Source: JASHVB01 sp963780805 (GTDB lineage: Bacteria > Pseudomonadota > Alphaproteobacteria > Acetobacterales > Acetobacteraceae). Taken from it: DNA of 64,000 bases. The notes beneath the pieces were generated by a model. The model was not told where the DNA came from and made no database searches. It saw only the letters and a program-made list of their open reading frames with translations. Below are positions 55,142 to 63,712 of the stretch, piece after piece (positions within the stretch are counted from its first letter, which is position 1; each line of letters starts with the position of its first letter). The stretch spans positions 1 to 64,000 of the forward strand of contig CAWADP010000009.1 in NCBI GenBank assembly GCA_963780805.1. Reading direction: 5' to 3'. A program made the translations under genes and the position numbers.

Positions 55142-56140
55142 TCACATTTTGGCGAAATCGCCGTCCAGCGTCCGGCGGAGCAGTCGGAGCGTGGCCCAGG
55201 ACTCGCGCCGCGCGCTGGGGGTGCGGGCGACCATGGCTGGGCTGGGCATCGCCAGGGTCGGGATCGGCGGGGGATGTCCCGGGATGGCGATCTCGGTCCA
55301 GGCGGGGCCGGCGCGGCGGCGTGTCGGGCCGAGTAAGGCGCGGGGGGCGAGCGGTCCGGCGAACAGGAGACGGGCAGGGGCGGCGAGGGCGATCAGGCGA
55401 TGGAGGAAGGGCAGGCACACGGCGATTTCGCTGGGATTGGGGGGACGGCCGCCGGGGGGGCGCCACGGGATCAACGGGGCGAGCAACAGGTTTTCCCGGG
55501 TGAGGCCGATGCTCGCGAGCATGCGGTCGAGCAAGGCTCCATCGGGGCCGGCGAATGGGGTGCCGCTGCGGTCTTCCGCCTCGCCGGGCGGATCGCCGAT
55601 CAGGAGCAGGCCGCTATCGGGGGCGCCAGCGGCGAAGACGAGGTTAGTGGCCGTGTTGCGCAGGGCACAGCCGTCGAAGGCGGCAAGTACGGCTCGGAGG
55701 TCTTCAAGGGTCCGAGCCTGGCCCGCGGCCGCAGCGGCGCGTTCGGCCGGGGTGGCGGCAGGAGAGGCGGCGAGAGCGACGGCAGGCGACCCGGGGCAGG
55801 TGGTTGGCGTCAGGGCCGCGGCAGGGGCGGCGGGGAAAGGGACGCCCCCTACCCTGGAGGGCTCGGGCTGCGGAGCAGACCGAGGCCGGGGGGAGGAGTT
55901 GGGCTTCTGACCTGCGGCGCCCGAACCCCTCCCTCCGGCCTCGGTCTGCTCCGCAGCCCGAGCCCTCAAGGGGAGGGGGTGTCCTCTTCCTTCCACCTCT
56001 CCTTCGCCTTCTCTTCCTTCTGCGCTTTCTCTCTCTCCTCCCGCGTTCCGCCCGGGCCGCAGCCGATCGACCGGTGCGTTCTCCAGCGCCTCATCGGCGC
56101 CCCACTCGATCTGCAGCCGCAGCAATCCCAGCGCATCCAT
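55142..56140 (-). CDS. uracil-DNA glycosylase, family 4-like, with repeat-derived linker
   Basis: 332 residues. Removes uracil from DNA. Core: FDGCALRNTATNLVFAAG (Fe-S Cys region), LLLIGDPPGEAEDRSGTPFA and GALLDRMLASIGL (substrate motifs), APLIPWRPPGGRPP, CLPFLHRLIALAAP and LLFAGPLAPRALLG. The N-terminus is MDALGLLRLQIEWGADEAL. Between about residues 50 and 100 the frame passes through a large palindrome (55844-55985), adding Pro/Gly/Arg-rich sequence. Ends at 55142 (DGDFAKM). Divergent from ETF-QO. Confidence 0.87.
   Translation of the reverse strand: MDALGLLRLQIEWGADEALENAPVDRLRPGRNAGGERESAEGREGEGEVEGRGHPLPLRARAAEQTEAGGRGSGAAGQKPNSSPRPRSAPQPEPSRVGGVPFPAAPAAALTPTTCPGSPAVALAASPAATPAERAAAAAGQARTLEDLRAVLAAFDGCALRNTATNLVFAAGAPDSGLLLIGDPPGEAEDRSGTPFAGPDGALLDRMLASIGLTRENLLLAPLIPWRPPGGRPPNPSEIAVCLPFLHRLIALAAPARLLFAGPLAPRALLGPTRRRAGPAWTEIAIPGHPPPIPTLAMPSPAMVARTPSARRESWATLRLLRRTLDGDFAKM
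55844..55985. repeat. 142-base palindrome inside the UDG coding sequence
   Basis: Arm 1 (about 55844-55902) and arm 2 (about 55927-55985) are inverted copies: CTCGGGCTGCGGAGCAGACC against GGTCTGCTCCGCAGCCCGAG, extending outward to GGAGGGG/CCCCTCC and inward to GAGGCCGG/CCGGCCTC. The loop is about 25 bases. It belongs to the same broad family as 17414 and 46676. The UDG frame is open through all of it. Confidence 0.88.
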
Positions 56141-56223
56141 GTGCAACTCCTGCCCGCGCTCTGCGTTTTGCGCAATGGCGGCGCCTTGCCTAGGGTGCGC
56201 GCAACAATCGGAGGACGATCGAC

Positions 56224-57858
56224 ATGGCGGAGGACCTGCCCCCACGCGAGGCAATGGAATTCGACGTGGTGATCGTCGGCGGCGGGCCCTCCGGGCTGGC
56301 GGCGGCGATTCGGCTGAAGCAGCTCGCGCCGGATACCTCCGTCTGCCTGGTTGAGAAGGGTAGCGAGATCGGCGCCCACATCCTGTCGGGTGCGGTGATC
56401 GAACCGCGCGCCCTGAACGAGCTGATCCCGGACTGGCAGGAAAAGGCCGCACCGCTGGAGACGCCGGCCACCGAAGACCGCTTCCTGTTTTTGACCGAAA
56501 CAAAATCGTATAAGCTGCCGACCCCGCCGCAGATGAACAATCACGGCAACTATATCGTCTCGCTGGGCAACGTGTGCCGTTGGCTGGGTCAGCAGGCGGA
56601 GGCGTTGGGCGTGGAGCTGTATCCCGGCTTCGCCGCCGCCGAATACCTGGAGGAGAACGGTCGTGTTGTCGGGATCGCCACCGGCGACATGGGCATCGGC
56701 AAGGATGGCAAGCCGACCGACAGCTTCCAGCGCGGCATGGAGCTGCGCGCCCGCTACACACTGGTCGCAGAGGGCTGCCGCGGGTCGCTCACCGAGCGGT
56801 TGGTCGAGCGTTTCGGGCTGCGCACCGGCCACGATCCGCAGACCTATGCGCTCGGCATCAAGGAACTGTGGGAGATACCGGAGGCAAACCATCGTCCCGG
56901 GCTGATCGAGCACACGATCGGCTGGCCGTTGAATAGCGGGACGTATGGCGGTTCGTTCCTCTATCACTTCGGCGACCGGCTGGTGTCGTACGGGTTCGTC
57001 GTCGGGCTGGACTACAGGAACCCCTGGCTGTCGCCGTTCGACGAGATGCAGCGGTTCAAGACCCATCCCGCGGTGCGCGGCCATTTCGAGGGCGGGCGGC
57101 GCATCAGCTACGGCGCGCGGGCGCTGAACGAAGGCGGGCTGCAGTCCATTCCTGACCTGGTGTTCCCCGGTGGCGCGCTGATCGGCGACGCGGCGGGGTT
57201 CATCAACGTGCCGAAGATCAAGGGCACGCATACGTCGATGAAGTCGGGCATGCTGGCGGCGGAGGCGGTGGCCGGTGCCATCGCGGGCGGACCTGCGGAG
57301 CTGAAAGTCTATCCCAACCTGCTGCGCCGCAGCTGGGTGTGGGATGAACTTTCGGGCGTGCGCAACATCCGTCCGGCGTTCGCGAAGTTCGGTATGTGGG
57401 GCGGCCTGGCTTATGCCGGTCTCGAGACGTACGTGTTCCGCGGCAAGGCGCCGTGGACGATGCACCATCGCCATTCGGACAACGAGACGTTGATGGATGC
57501 GTCGGCGGCGCCTCGGATCGCGTATCCGAAGCCGGACGGCGTGCTGACGTTCGACCGGCTGTCGTCGGTGTTCATTAGCAACACCAACCACGAGGAGAAC
57601 CAGGAGCCGCATTTGCATCTGCGCGATCCGGCGAAGGCGATCGCGGTGAACTGGGAGAAATACCGCAGCCCGGAGACGCGGTATTGTCCGGCGGGGGTCT
57701 ATGAGATCGTCGGCGCGGACGAAGGCACGCCGCGGCTGCAGATCAACGCGCAGAACTGCGTGCACTGCAAGACGTGCGACATCAAGGACCCGACACAGAA
57801 CATCGATTGGGTGACGCCGGAAGGTGGCGGCGGACCGAATTATCCGGGCGGGATGTAG
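56224..57858 (+). CDS. electron transfer flavoprotein-ubiquinone oxidoreductase
   Basis: 544 residues, full length, inner-membrane associated. Passes electrons from ETF (acyl-CoA and amine oxidation) to ubiquinone. FAD motif VVIVGGGPSGLAAAIRL near 15-32; VIEPRALNELIPDW; FAD/UQ region GALIGDAAGFINVPKIKGTH and TSMKSGMLAAEAVAGAI. The C-terminal 4Fe-4S ligands are in QNCVHCKTCDIKDPTQNIDW followed by the usual GGGGPNYPGGM end. A single-gene unit with GAGGACGATCGAC before the ATG. Confidence 0.96.
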   Translation: MAEDLPPREAMEFDVVIVGGGPSGLAAAIRLKQLAPDTSVCLVEKGSEIGAHILSGAVIEPRALNELIPDWQEKAAPLETPATEDRFLFLTETKSYKLPTPPQMNNHGNYIVSLGNVCRWLGQQAEALGVELYPGFAAAEYLEENGRVVGIATGDMGIGKDGKPTDSFQRGMELRARYTLVAEGCRGSLTERLVERFGLRTGHDPQTYALGIKELWEIPEANHRPGLIEHTIGWPLNSGTYGGSFLYHFGDRLVSYGFVVGLDYRNPWLSPFDEMQRFKTHPAVRGHFEGGRRISYGARALNEGGLQSIPDLVFPGGALIGDAAGFINVPKIKGTHTSMKSGMLAAEAVAGAIAGGPAELKVYPNLLRRSWVWDELSGVRNIRPAFAKFGMWGGLAYAGLETYVFRGKAPWTMHHRHSDNETLMDASAAPRIAYPKPDGVLTFDRLSSVFISNTNHEENQEPHLHLRDPAKAIAVNWEKYRSPETRYCPAGVYEIVGADEGTPRLQINAQNCVHCKTCDIKDPTQNIDWVTPEGGGGPNYPGGM

Positions 57859-57914
57859 CGGCGAGCTGCGTGGTAGGTGTGACGCCGGCAGCAGGGCGGT
57901 GTACCTTTCCAATC

Positions 57915-57959
57915 GGGCTCGCGTAATACCAACCGTGGGGCTCGCGTAATACCAACCGT
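57915..57959. repeat. two direct copies of a 22-23-base unit
   Basis: GGGCTCGCGTAATACCAACC plus GT occurs at 57915-57936 and again, with one extra G, at 57937-57959, in the short gap after ETF-QO. The TAATACCAAC core is a known short intergenic repeat in diverse bacteria. No function visible. Confidence 0.75.
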
Positions 57960-57994
57960 CTCCATCAGTGACTCACGGCGACGAGCGCCCTGGT

Positions 57995-58097
57995 GTCATT
58001 GCGAGGAGCGAAGCGGTCGAAGCAATCTCCTGCCTGACGAGCCGCTGTCGGCTTCGCGGGTAGAGGATTGCTTCGTCGCCTCGCTCCTCGCAATTAC
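57995..58097. repeat. dispersed TCATTGCGAG palindrome overlapping the PhyH 3' end
   Basis: GTCATTGCGAGGAGCGAAGC at 57995 and the inverse GCTTCGTCGCCTCGCTCCTC ending with GCAATTAC at 58097. The PhyH reading frame runs into and ends inside it, giving VIARSEATKQSS and LLRPLRSSQ, the usual translations of this repeat type. Confidence 0.85.
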
Positions 58098-58951
58098 AAT
58101 TAAATCACGCCAATCATGGCGGCCTACACACCCCACTTGCACCTTGTAGTTCGCACGATATTGCTCGCTCACCGCGTGGTGCACCGCCAGCGCCGCCGCG
58201 TCGCGTTCGGCCGCCGGCGGATCGACCAGGTCGAAATGCCCATGGCGGTCCTCTCCGCGCACCAGCATTGCCTTCAGCCGCACCGGGCTGTCCACGCGCA
58301 CATGGGTCGAAATGTAGTTCAGCCCGATCCCCACCCGCCGGTGCCCCGCATTGTTCGGCGCCGAACGGTGCGCCGTCAGCTCATGGTGCAACGAGAACTC
58401 CCCCGCCCGCAGCGCCATCGCCACCGGCACCGAATTGTCAAGCGGGTCCAGGATCGTCTGGCCCGCGCGGTTGATACTGTTCTTTAGCCCCAGCGCCGCA
58501 TGGTGCAGCAGGCGCGGCGCGCCGCGGCTCGACAGCATCTCCATGCAGCCTGCCTCCTTGCTGGCATCGGTCAGCGCCACCCAGGCGCAGACTTGCTCCT
58601 TCGGCTCCAGGCCGAAATACGCGCCGTCCTGGTGCCAGGCGGCGAAGGTCGGCGAGTGCGGCTCCTTGATGAAGAACGTGCTGGTCCAGACCAGGATGTT
58701 CGGGCCGATCACGTCCTCTATTGCGTCCAGGATGCGTGGATGGCGGATCAGCACGTTGAACCACGGCGAGTGCGCATAGGCGTGCGACCGCCACTTGATG
58801 TCGGCATCCGCCACCGGCGCGGCGAGTTCCGTCTCCAGCCGTTCCAGCCCGGCGAGGCAGTCGGCGATCTCCTCCGGCGCCAGCGCGGGATGGGGAACAG
58901 GAAGCCGTTGTAGTGGAAGGAATCCATTTGCGCCTGGGTCAGTGCCTGCAT
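57996..58951 (-). CDS. phytanoyl-CoA dioxygenase (PhyH) family protein, frameshifted
   Basis: Non-haem Fe(II)/2-oxoglutarate oxygenase, about 318 residues. N-terminus MQALTQAQMDSFHYNGFLFP in one register, shifting near 58895 to the frame with ADADIKWRSHAYAHSPW. Iron ligands: WHQDGAYFGLEP (H, D) and LHHELTAHRSAPNN (second His, with Ser/Asn around). The 2-oxoglutarate Arg is expected in HRRVGIGLNYI. About 35 C-terminal residues come from a dispersed palindrome. The substrate is unknown; many small-molecule oxygenases share this fold. Divergent from FTR1. Confidence 0.87.
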
Positions 58952-59082
58952 TGTTGTCCTCCCGCGGCCGGTTCGCTCAGCGCATGATGCCGCCGAGCGC
59001 CGCGGGGCGGTAGGCCCGGCGCCCTGCCCGCTCCCTGCCCGCATCCGCCCCTTGCGGCCCCGTGCGGCTTCCTGTATGCCAG

Positions 59083-59104
59083 TTGCAAGTCATTCGCACT
59101 TGCA
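59083..59104. promoter_or_regulatory. Fur-like box before the iron permease
   Basis: TTGCAAGTCATTCGCACTTG followed by CA: TGCAAGT and ACTTGCA are inverted around CATTCGC, in the style of Fur boxes in high-GC Alphaproteobacteria. It ends 22 bases before the GTG start of FTR1 and lies in the region shared with the PhyH promoter. Similar elements occur at 61641-61686. Confidence 0.65.
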
Positions 59105-59126
59105 GACCAGGGGAGGGGCAGGCCGC

Positions 59127-60261
59127 GTGCTCGCCAGCCTGATCATCGTGTTCCGCGAGGCGATGGAGGCCGGCCTGATCGTCGGCATCGTGCTCGCCGC
59201 GACCGAGGGGGTGCCCGGTCGCGGTCGCTGGATCGCCGGCGGCATCGCGGCGAGGCGTGGTCGGGGCCAGCCTGGTCGCCGCTTTCGCCGCCGCCCTGTC
59301 CAACGCGTTCGAGGGCGCCGGGCAGGAGGTCTTCACCGCCGCCATCCTCGGCTTCGCCGTGATCATGCTGAGCTGGCACATCCTGTGGATGTCGCGCCAC
59401 GCCCGCCAGATGGCGGCCGACCTGAGCGACATGGGGCAGGCAGTTCGCCTCGGCCAGCGCTCGCTTGCGGCGCTGGCGGTGGTGGTCGCCGTCGCCGTGA
59501 TGCGCGAGGGCGCCGAGGTGGTGCTGTTCCTCTACGGCATCGTCGTCGCCACCCACACCGATCCGGTTTCGCTCACCACTGGCGGCGTGGCCGGCCTGGC
59601 CGCCGCGTGCGCCACCTCCTGGTTGCTCTATCGCGGCCTGGTCGTGATCCCCCTGCACCGTCTCTTCCGGATCACGAACGGCCTGATTGCTCTGCTCGCC
59701 GCCGGTATGGCTGGCCAGGCCGCCGCCATCCTGCACTCCGCCGACCTGCTCCCCGGCTGGGGCGAGCAACTCTGGAATACCACCTTCATCCTGAGCGACG
59801 ACAGCTTGCTTGGCCGCAGCCTGCATGCGCTGGTTGGCTACTCCGCGCGGCCTTGCGGCATCCAGCTTGCGGCATGGCTCGCCACCCTGGCACTGCTGAT
59901 GACCGGGTCGCGCGTCATGAGCCGCGCGAAGCTGCCAGCAGTCGCGGCGGCTGCGATGGCGGCGGTGCTGATGACAGGGGGTGCGCCGGCCCATGCCGAC
60001 GAACTGCCCCTACTGGTATTCCAGAACCACCACTTCATCCCCGACCACATCGACGTGCCGGCCAACAAGAAATTCGCGCTGCATGTGAAGAACACCGACA
60101 ACACGGCTGACGAGTTCGAAAGCAACGACCTCAACCGCGAGAAGCTGGTGACGCCCGGCCAGACGATCACGGTGTTCCTCGGGCCGTTATCGCCGGGCAC
60201 CTACCGCTTCTTCGGCGACTTCCATCAGGACACGGCTCAGGGCGTGCTGGTAGCGAAATGA
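59127..60261 (+). CDS. FTR1 family iron permease joined to a C-terminal cupredoxin domain, frameshifted
   Basis: Inner-membrane high-affinity iron permease. Two REXXE iron motifs: FREAMEAGLIVGI near residue 8 and VMREGAEVVLFLYG near 128; seven hydrophobic segments. A one-base change near 59250 breaks the frame (ARRG to VVGASLVAAF). The permease is normally a separate gene; here the frame continues into MSRAKLPAVAAAAMAAVLMT and a signal-like GGAPAHADEL, then a cupredoxin (LLVFQNHHFIPDHIDVPANK, FESNDLNREKLV, FFGDFHQDTAQGVLVAK). Either a true fusion or two genes whose ATGA overlap at 59918 was lost to an indel. GTG start with GGGGAGGGG upstream. Confidence 0.85.
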
Positions 60262-61040
60262 CCCGCCTCATCGCTGGACTGGCCGCGGTGCTGGCGCTGC
60301 TGGCCCCGTTCCGGGAAGCGCGTGCCGACTACCATATCTTTTCTCCCTACGAGATCGACCTGGGCGAGTTGGAGATCGAACATAACGGCGACGCGGTGTT
60401 CGACCGCCGCCCGAACCAGACTGGCGCCACCAGCTACACGCTGGAGCTGGGCACCGGCCTGACGCCTTGGTGGCACAGCGAGATCGAACTCGGCTGGGAC
60501 CGGGCGCCGGGCTACGGCCAGCCGACGCTGCTGACGCAACTGGTGACCGAGAACATGTTCCAGCTCACCGAGCCGGGGGAGGACTTCTTCGACACCGGAT
60601 TCTACTTCGAATACGGCCAATCGCTGACGCGCGGTGCCAACGCCATGAGCAATGAGGCGACGTTCGGCCCCGCCATTGGCAAGGACATCGGCCGCACCAC
60701 CAACATCATCAACCTGTTCTTTACCCGCCAGCTTGGACCGGACCAGACCAGCCACGGACTGGACTTCATCTACCAATGGCAGACCAAATGGAACCTGTGG
60801 GCACCGCTGTCGCCGGCGGTGGAGATCTACGGCGACGTCGGCACGGTGGGCAGTGTCCCGCGCTTCTCTCAACAACAACTCCTGGCCGGACCGGTCGCAA
60901 TCGGTCTGCTGCGGCTGAATCAAATCGGTCTCGGCCATGGCGGAGCACTCGAATACGAACTCGGCTGGTTGTTCGGCGCCACGGACGCCAGCGCGCGCGG
61001 CACTTTGCGCTGGCGGTTGGAACTGGAGGTGCCTTTCTAG
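60258..61040 (+). CDS. outer-membrane beta-barrel protein of the iron island
   Basis: 260 residues. Signal peptide LIAGLAAVLALLAPFREARA before DYHIFSPYEI; then repeated amphipathic strands (YTLELGTGLTPWWHSEIEL, LDFIYQWQTKWNLW) and a C-terminal aromatic (LEVPF), typical of BAM substrates. No named family recognised with confidence; phenol-degradation MetA-like barrels are one possibility. Its ATG overlaps the cupredoxin stop (ATGA), so it is the third component of the FTR1 operon, plausibly an outer-membrane route for the metal. Confidence 0.75.
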   Translation: MTRLIAGLAAVLALLAPFREARADYHIFSPYEIDLGELEIEHNGDAVFDRRPNQTGATSYTLELGTGLTPWWHSEIELGWDRAPGYGQPTLLTQLVTENMFQLTEPGEDFFDTGFYFEYGQSLTRGANAMSNEATFGPAIGKDIGRTTNIINLFFTRQLGPDQTSHGLDFIYQWQTKWNLWAPLSPAVEIYGDVGTVGSVPRFSQQQLLAGPVAIGLLRLNQIGLGHGGALEYELGWLFGATDASARGTLRWRLELEVPF

Positions 61041-61247
61041 CTAGCTAGCGCACCAATTCTGACTATTGGCGGCCGCCTTGAAGTCTCATTGCGATCGCGG
61101 CGAACCCTCACAACACGAGCTGCACGCTCAATCGATCGAAGCAGCCGTGTCAGTAGGACGCGAGTAGCGAGTGGACACGAGCAGCGTCAGCGATAGCGCG
61201 CGCCATACTTCTCTTCGCTAGTCGGTCGGCGCACTCAGATCCCCACG

Positions 61248-61595
61248 TTACCGGGAAACGACGACACCCTGGGCCGTATCCGGATGGAACTCGCCCATGA
61301 ACGGATAGCGCCCGGGGCCCAGCGGTCGTAGCCGGATCGTCACGTAGGTGTTGCCGACGATCACCTTCTCCACCTTCAGCGCGGACGAATCGAATTCCTC
61401 CGGTCCCACGTCCTGGTTCCGGACGACGAGAATGGTCGGCTTGCCGGTGGGTACCTGGATCTCCGACGGTGTGAAGACGTGATTCTTGATCGTCACCTCG
61501 ATCCGCAACGGCTCGTCGGCGACGGCCGTGCCGGCAACAACGATCGCGCCGAGCAATCCGGCGAGGGCTGCCACATGGCAACGCGGCGTTGGCAT
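61248..61595 (-). CDS. periplasmic cupredoxin-domain protein
   Basis: 115 residues with signal peptide (ALAGLLGAIVVAGTAVA before DEPL). The cupredoxin_1 domain reads VTIKNHVFTPSEIQVPTGKP, LVVRNQDVGPEEFDSSALKV and GRYPFMGEFHPDTAQGVVVS, a paralogue of the C-terminal domain of the FTR1 gene (NHHFIPDHIDVP, FFGDFHQDTAQGVLV). In FTR1 systems such proteins act as periplasmic iron/copper partners. The start at 61595 is set by GGAGGACACCG. Divergent from the OprB porin over a region with Fur-like boxes. Confidence 0.85.
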   Translation of the reverse strand: MPTPRCHVAALAGLLGAIVVAGTAVADEPLRIEVTIKNHVFTPSEIQVPTGKPTILVVRNQDVGPEEFDSSALKVEKVIVGNTYVTIRLRPLGPGRYPFMGEFHPDTAQGVVVSR

Positions 61596-61640
61596 CGGTG
61601 TCCTCCTTTCCGGCCCCTGTAGCAGTGCGACTTCTTTACC

Positions 61641-61686
61641 GCAAATCACTCGCAATCGCATTTTGTCTATTGCGAGTTATTCGCAA
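61641..61686. promoter_or_regulatory. two Fur-like boxes between cupredoxin and porin genes
   Basis: TTGCGAGTTATTCGCAA (61670-61686) is a near-perfect 17-base inverted repeat (TTGCGA/TCGCAA). GCAAATCACTCGCAATCGCA (61641-61660) is a second, weaker version. Both resemble the element at 59083 before FTR1. They lie in the 138-base divergent promoter region, so one repressor could control both genes. Confidence 0.7.
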
Positions 61687-61733
61687 TTGCGACTACGGTC
61701 GCGGCGACAGAGCAGTCGGGACGGGGCCAAGGA

Positions 61734-63317
61734 ATGCGACAAGCACGCGACGCCAGCGGCGAAGAGGCCGAAACCACCTCCGCGCCCCGCGTTTTCCGAC
61801 CCGTCCGGTACCTGTGTCGGGGCCCCGGACGGCAGATTGGGCGGCGCGCCGGCCGCCGACGACTGCCGTTGGCCGCGGTCCTCGCAACCTGCATCCCCTG
61901 CGGACTGCTGTTGCAATCGGCACGCGCGGCGCCGCCCAGCATCGCGGTGCCCACCGACGAATCGCTACAGCCCGGCGAACAACCCATCGCCTCGGGGCCG
62001 TTCGGCTTCCTCAACACCATCGACCGCAGCAACTATCTGTTCGGCAACTGGTGGGGCCTGCGGCCGGAGTTGAGCAAATACGGCATCTCCATCGCCCTCC
62101 AGGAAACCAGCGAGGTCTTCGGCAACGTGACAGGGGGTGCCAAACAGGGCGCCGCCTATGACGGCCTCACCCAAATGCTGCTGCAAGTGGACACGCAGCG
62201 CGCGTTCGGCTGGTACGGCGGCCTGTTCAATGTCAGCGCGCTGCAGATCCACGGCTCCAACCTGAGTGCCACCAACCTGCTGACCCTGCAGACCGCCAGC
62301 GGCATCGAGGCCGACCGCGCCACCCGCCTTTGGGAACTCTGGTATCAGCAGAAATTCCTGGAGGAGGGCCGGCTGGATATCAAGGTCGGCCAGCAAAGCC
62401 TCGACCAGGAGTTCATGGTCAGCGAGAACGCCAGCTATCTGGTCAACACGATGTTCGGTTGGCCGATGGTGCCCTCGGCGGACCTGCCCGGCGGCGGACC
62501 GGCCTATCCGCTGTCCGCGCTTGGCATCCGGGCGCGCGCGCGGCCGATCGATCCGGTGACCATCCTGGTGGGCGTGTTCAACGGCAACCCGGCACCCAGC
62601 ACCAATGGCGATCCGCAGATGCTCAATCCGTCCGGCCTCAGCTTTCCGTTGAACGGCGGCGTGCTGGCGATCGCCGAGGTGCAGTACACCTATCCGTCCC
62701 TGGGTACCATGCTGTACGCCGGCCAGGCGGAGCCGCTGGCACGCACCTACAAGCTCGGCGTGTGGTGGGATTCGGAAAGCTTTGCGGACCAGCAGTTCGA
62801 CAATATGGGTCTCTCACTGGCCAACCCCGCCAGCAACGGCCTCCCGCTGCAGCATCGCGGGGATTACGGCATCTATGCCGTCGCCGACCAACTGATCTGG
62901 GTAGACCCCAAGGAAGGCGACCGCACCATCAACCTGTTCGGCCGCATCATGGGCGCGCCACAGGCCGACCGGAACCTAGTGACGTTCAGCATGAACGCCG
63001 GCCTCACCTTCCACGAGCCGATCCTGCACCGCGACGAGGACACCTTCGCGATCGGCATGGGCTATGCCAAGGTCAGCGGCAGCGCGGCGGCCAACGACAA
63101 GGCGCTCGCCTATTACACCGGCGCCTTCGTCCCCGTGCGCGGTGGCGAAACCTTCGTCGAGATGACGTACCAGTATCAGGCCACGCCCTGGTGGCAGATC
63201 CAGCCGGACATGCAGTACGTGTTCAATCCGGGCGGCGGCATCGCCAACCCGAACGATCCCACCAAGCGCGTCAGCAACGAGCTGGTCCTCGGCCTGCGCA
63301 CAAACATCCTGTTCTAG
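61734..63317 (+). CDS. carbohydrate-selective porin, OprB family
   Basis: 527 residues. Long basic N-terminus then signal segment LPLAAVLATCIPCGLLLQSA before RAAPP. The OprB domain begins SNYLFGNWWGLRPELSKYGI, with LFNVSALQIHGSNLSATNL, LWELWYQQKFLEEGRLDIKV, PSLGTMLYAGQAEPLARTYK, YGIYAVADQLIWV and the closing ELVLGLRTNILF. A substrate-specific barrel in the outer membrane; in many Alphaproteobacteria such porins are placed with iron or quinoprotein genes. Fur-like boxes and the FTR1 neighbours suggest iron responsiveness (inference). Confidence 0.9.
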   Translation: MRQARDASGEEAETTSAPRVFRPVRYLCRGPGRQIGRRAGRRRLPLAAVLATCIPCGLLLQSARAAPPSIAVPTDESLQPGEQPIASGPFGFLNTIDRSNYLFGNWWGLRPELSKYGISIALQETSEVFGNVTGGAKQGAAYDGLTQMLLQVDTQRAFGWYGGLFNVSALQIHGSNLSATNLLTLQTASGIEADRATRLWELWYQQKFLEEGRLDIKVGQQSLDQEFMVSENASYLVNTMFGWPMVPSADLPGGGPAYPLSALGIRARARPIDPVTILVGVFNGNPAPSTNGDPQMLNPSGLSFPLNGGVLAIAEVQYTYPSLGTMLYAGQAEPLARTYKLGVWWDSESFADQQFDNMGLSLANPASNGLPLQHRGDYGIYAVADQLIWVDPKEGDRTINLFGRIMGAPQADRNLVTFSMNAGLTFHEPILHRDEDTFAIGMGYAKVSGSAAANDKALAYYTGAFVPVRGGETFVEMTYQYQATPWWQIQPDMQYVFNPGGGIANPNDPTKRVSNELVLGLRTNILF

Positions 63318-63355
63318 CGTTTTGATTCTGGCGCTTCGATGCCGTCGGCAAATCT

Positions 63356-63423
63356 GTCATTGCGAGCGCAGCGAAGCAATCTCCCGCGAGAGTAGCCACG
63401 TCACTCGCTGCGCTCGCAATGAC
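63356..63423. repeat. dispersed TCATTGCGAG palindrome
   Basis: GTCATTGCGAGCGCAGCGAA at 63356 is mirrored by CTCGCTGCGCTCGCAATGAC ending at 63423; best-preserved copy in the window. It lies between the OprB porin and the TonB receptor fragment (63318-63499), otherwise empty. Confidence 0.9.
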
Positions 63424-63499
63424 ACTCCGGACCAGGTACGGACCGTTAAAGTCAGAACACCAGCAACAGAATGGCATTGCAGCCGCTAGCTGTGAGAAC

Positions 63500-63700
63500 A
63501 TGATCCGCAGGCCGCCAAAGGCGCCAATCGATGCTGCGGGGCTGTACGCCCGCGCATTGGTCGCATTCGGCGCCCGCGCCGGATACACCGGCAGCGTCGG
63601 CGAGAGCATGCCGTAGGTATGGTACCGGGCATCCGTCACGTTATCGATCGAGCCGAGGAACTGGATACGCGGCGTTAGCTCCTGGGAAGCGGCCGCTCCG
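63500..63700 (-). pseudogene. TonB-dependent receptor C-terminal fragment (duplicate)
   Basis: A frame giving LTPRIQFLGSIDNVTDARYH then TYGMLSPTLPVYPARAPNAT and SIGAFGGLRIMF. It aligns with the end of the intact receptor just upstream (PNVEIFGLVQNVLDTKYYVY, GFGGVRVTF). There is no proper start, and after the terminal Phe no immediate stop. It looks like the remnant of a second, tandem receptor gene lost except for its last strands. Confidence 0.75.
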
Positions 63701-63712
63701 ATCGCCCAACCA

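Noticed and set aside
55029..55466. N-terminal extension of the lytic transglycosylase frame
   Set aside because: It overlaps UDG antisense and precedes a good signal peptide; the short start is more plausible.
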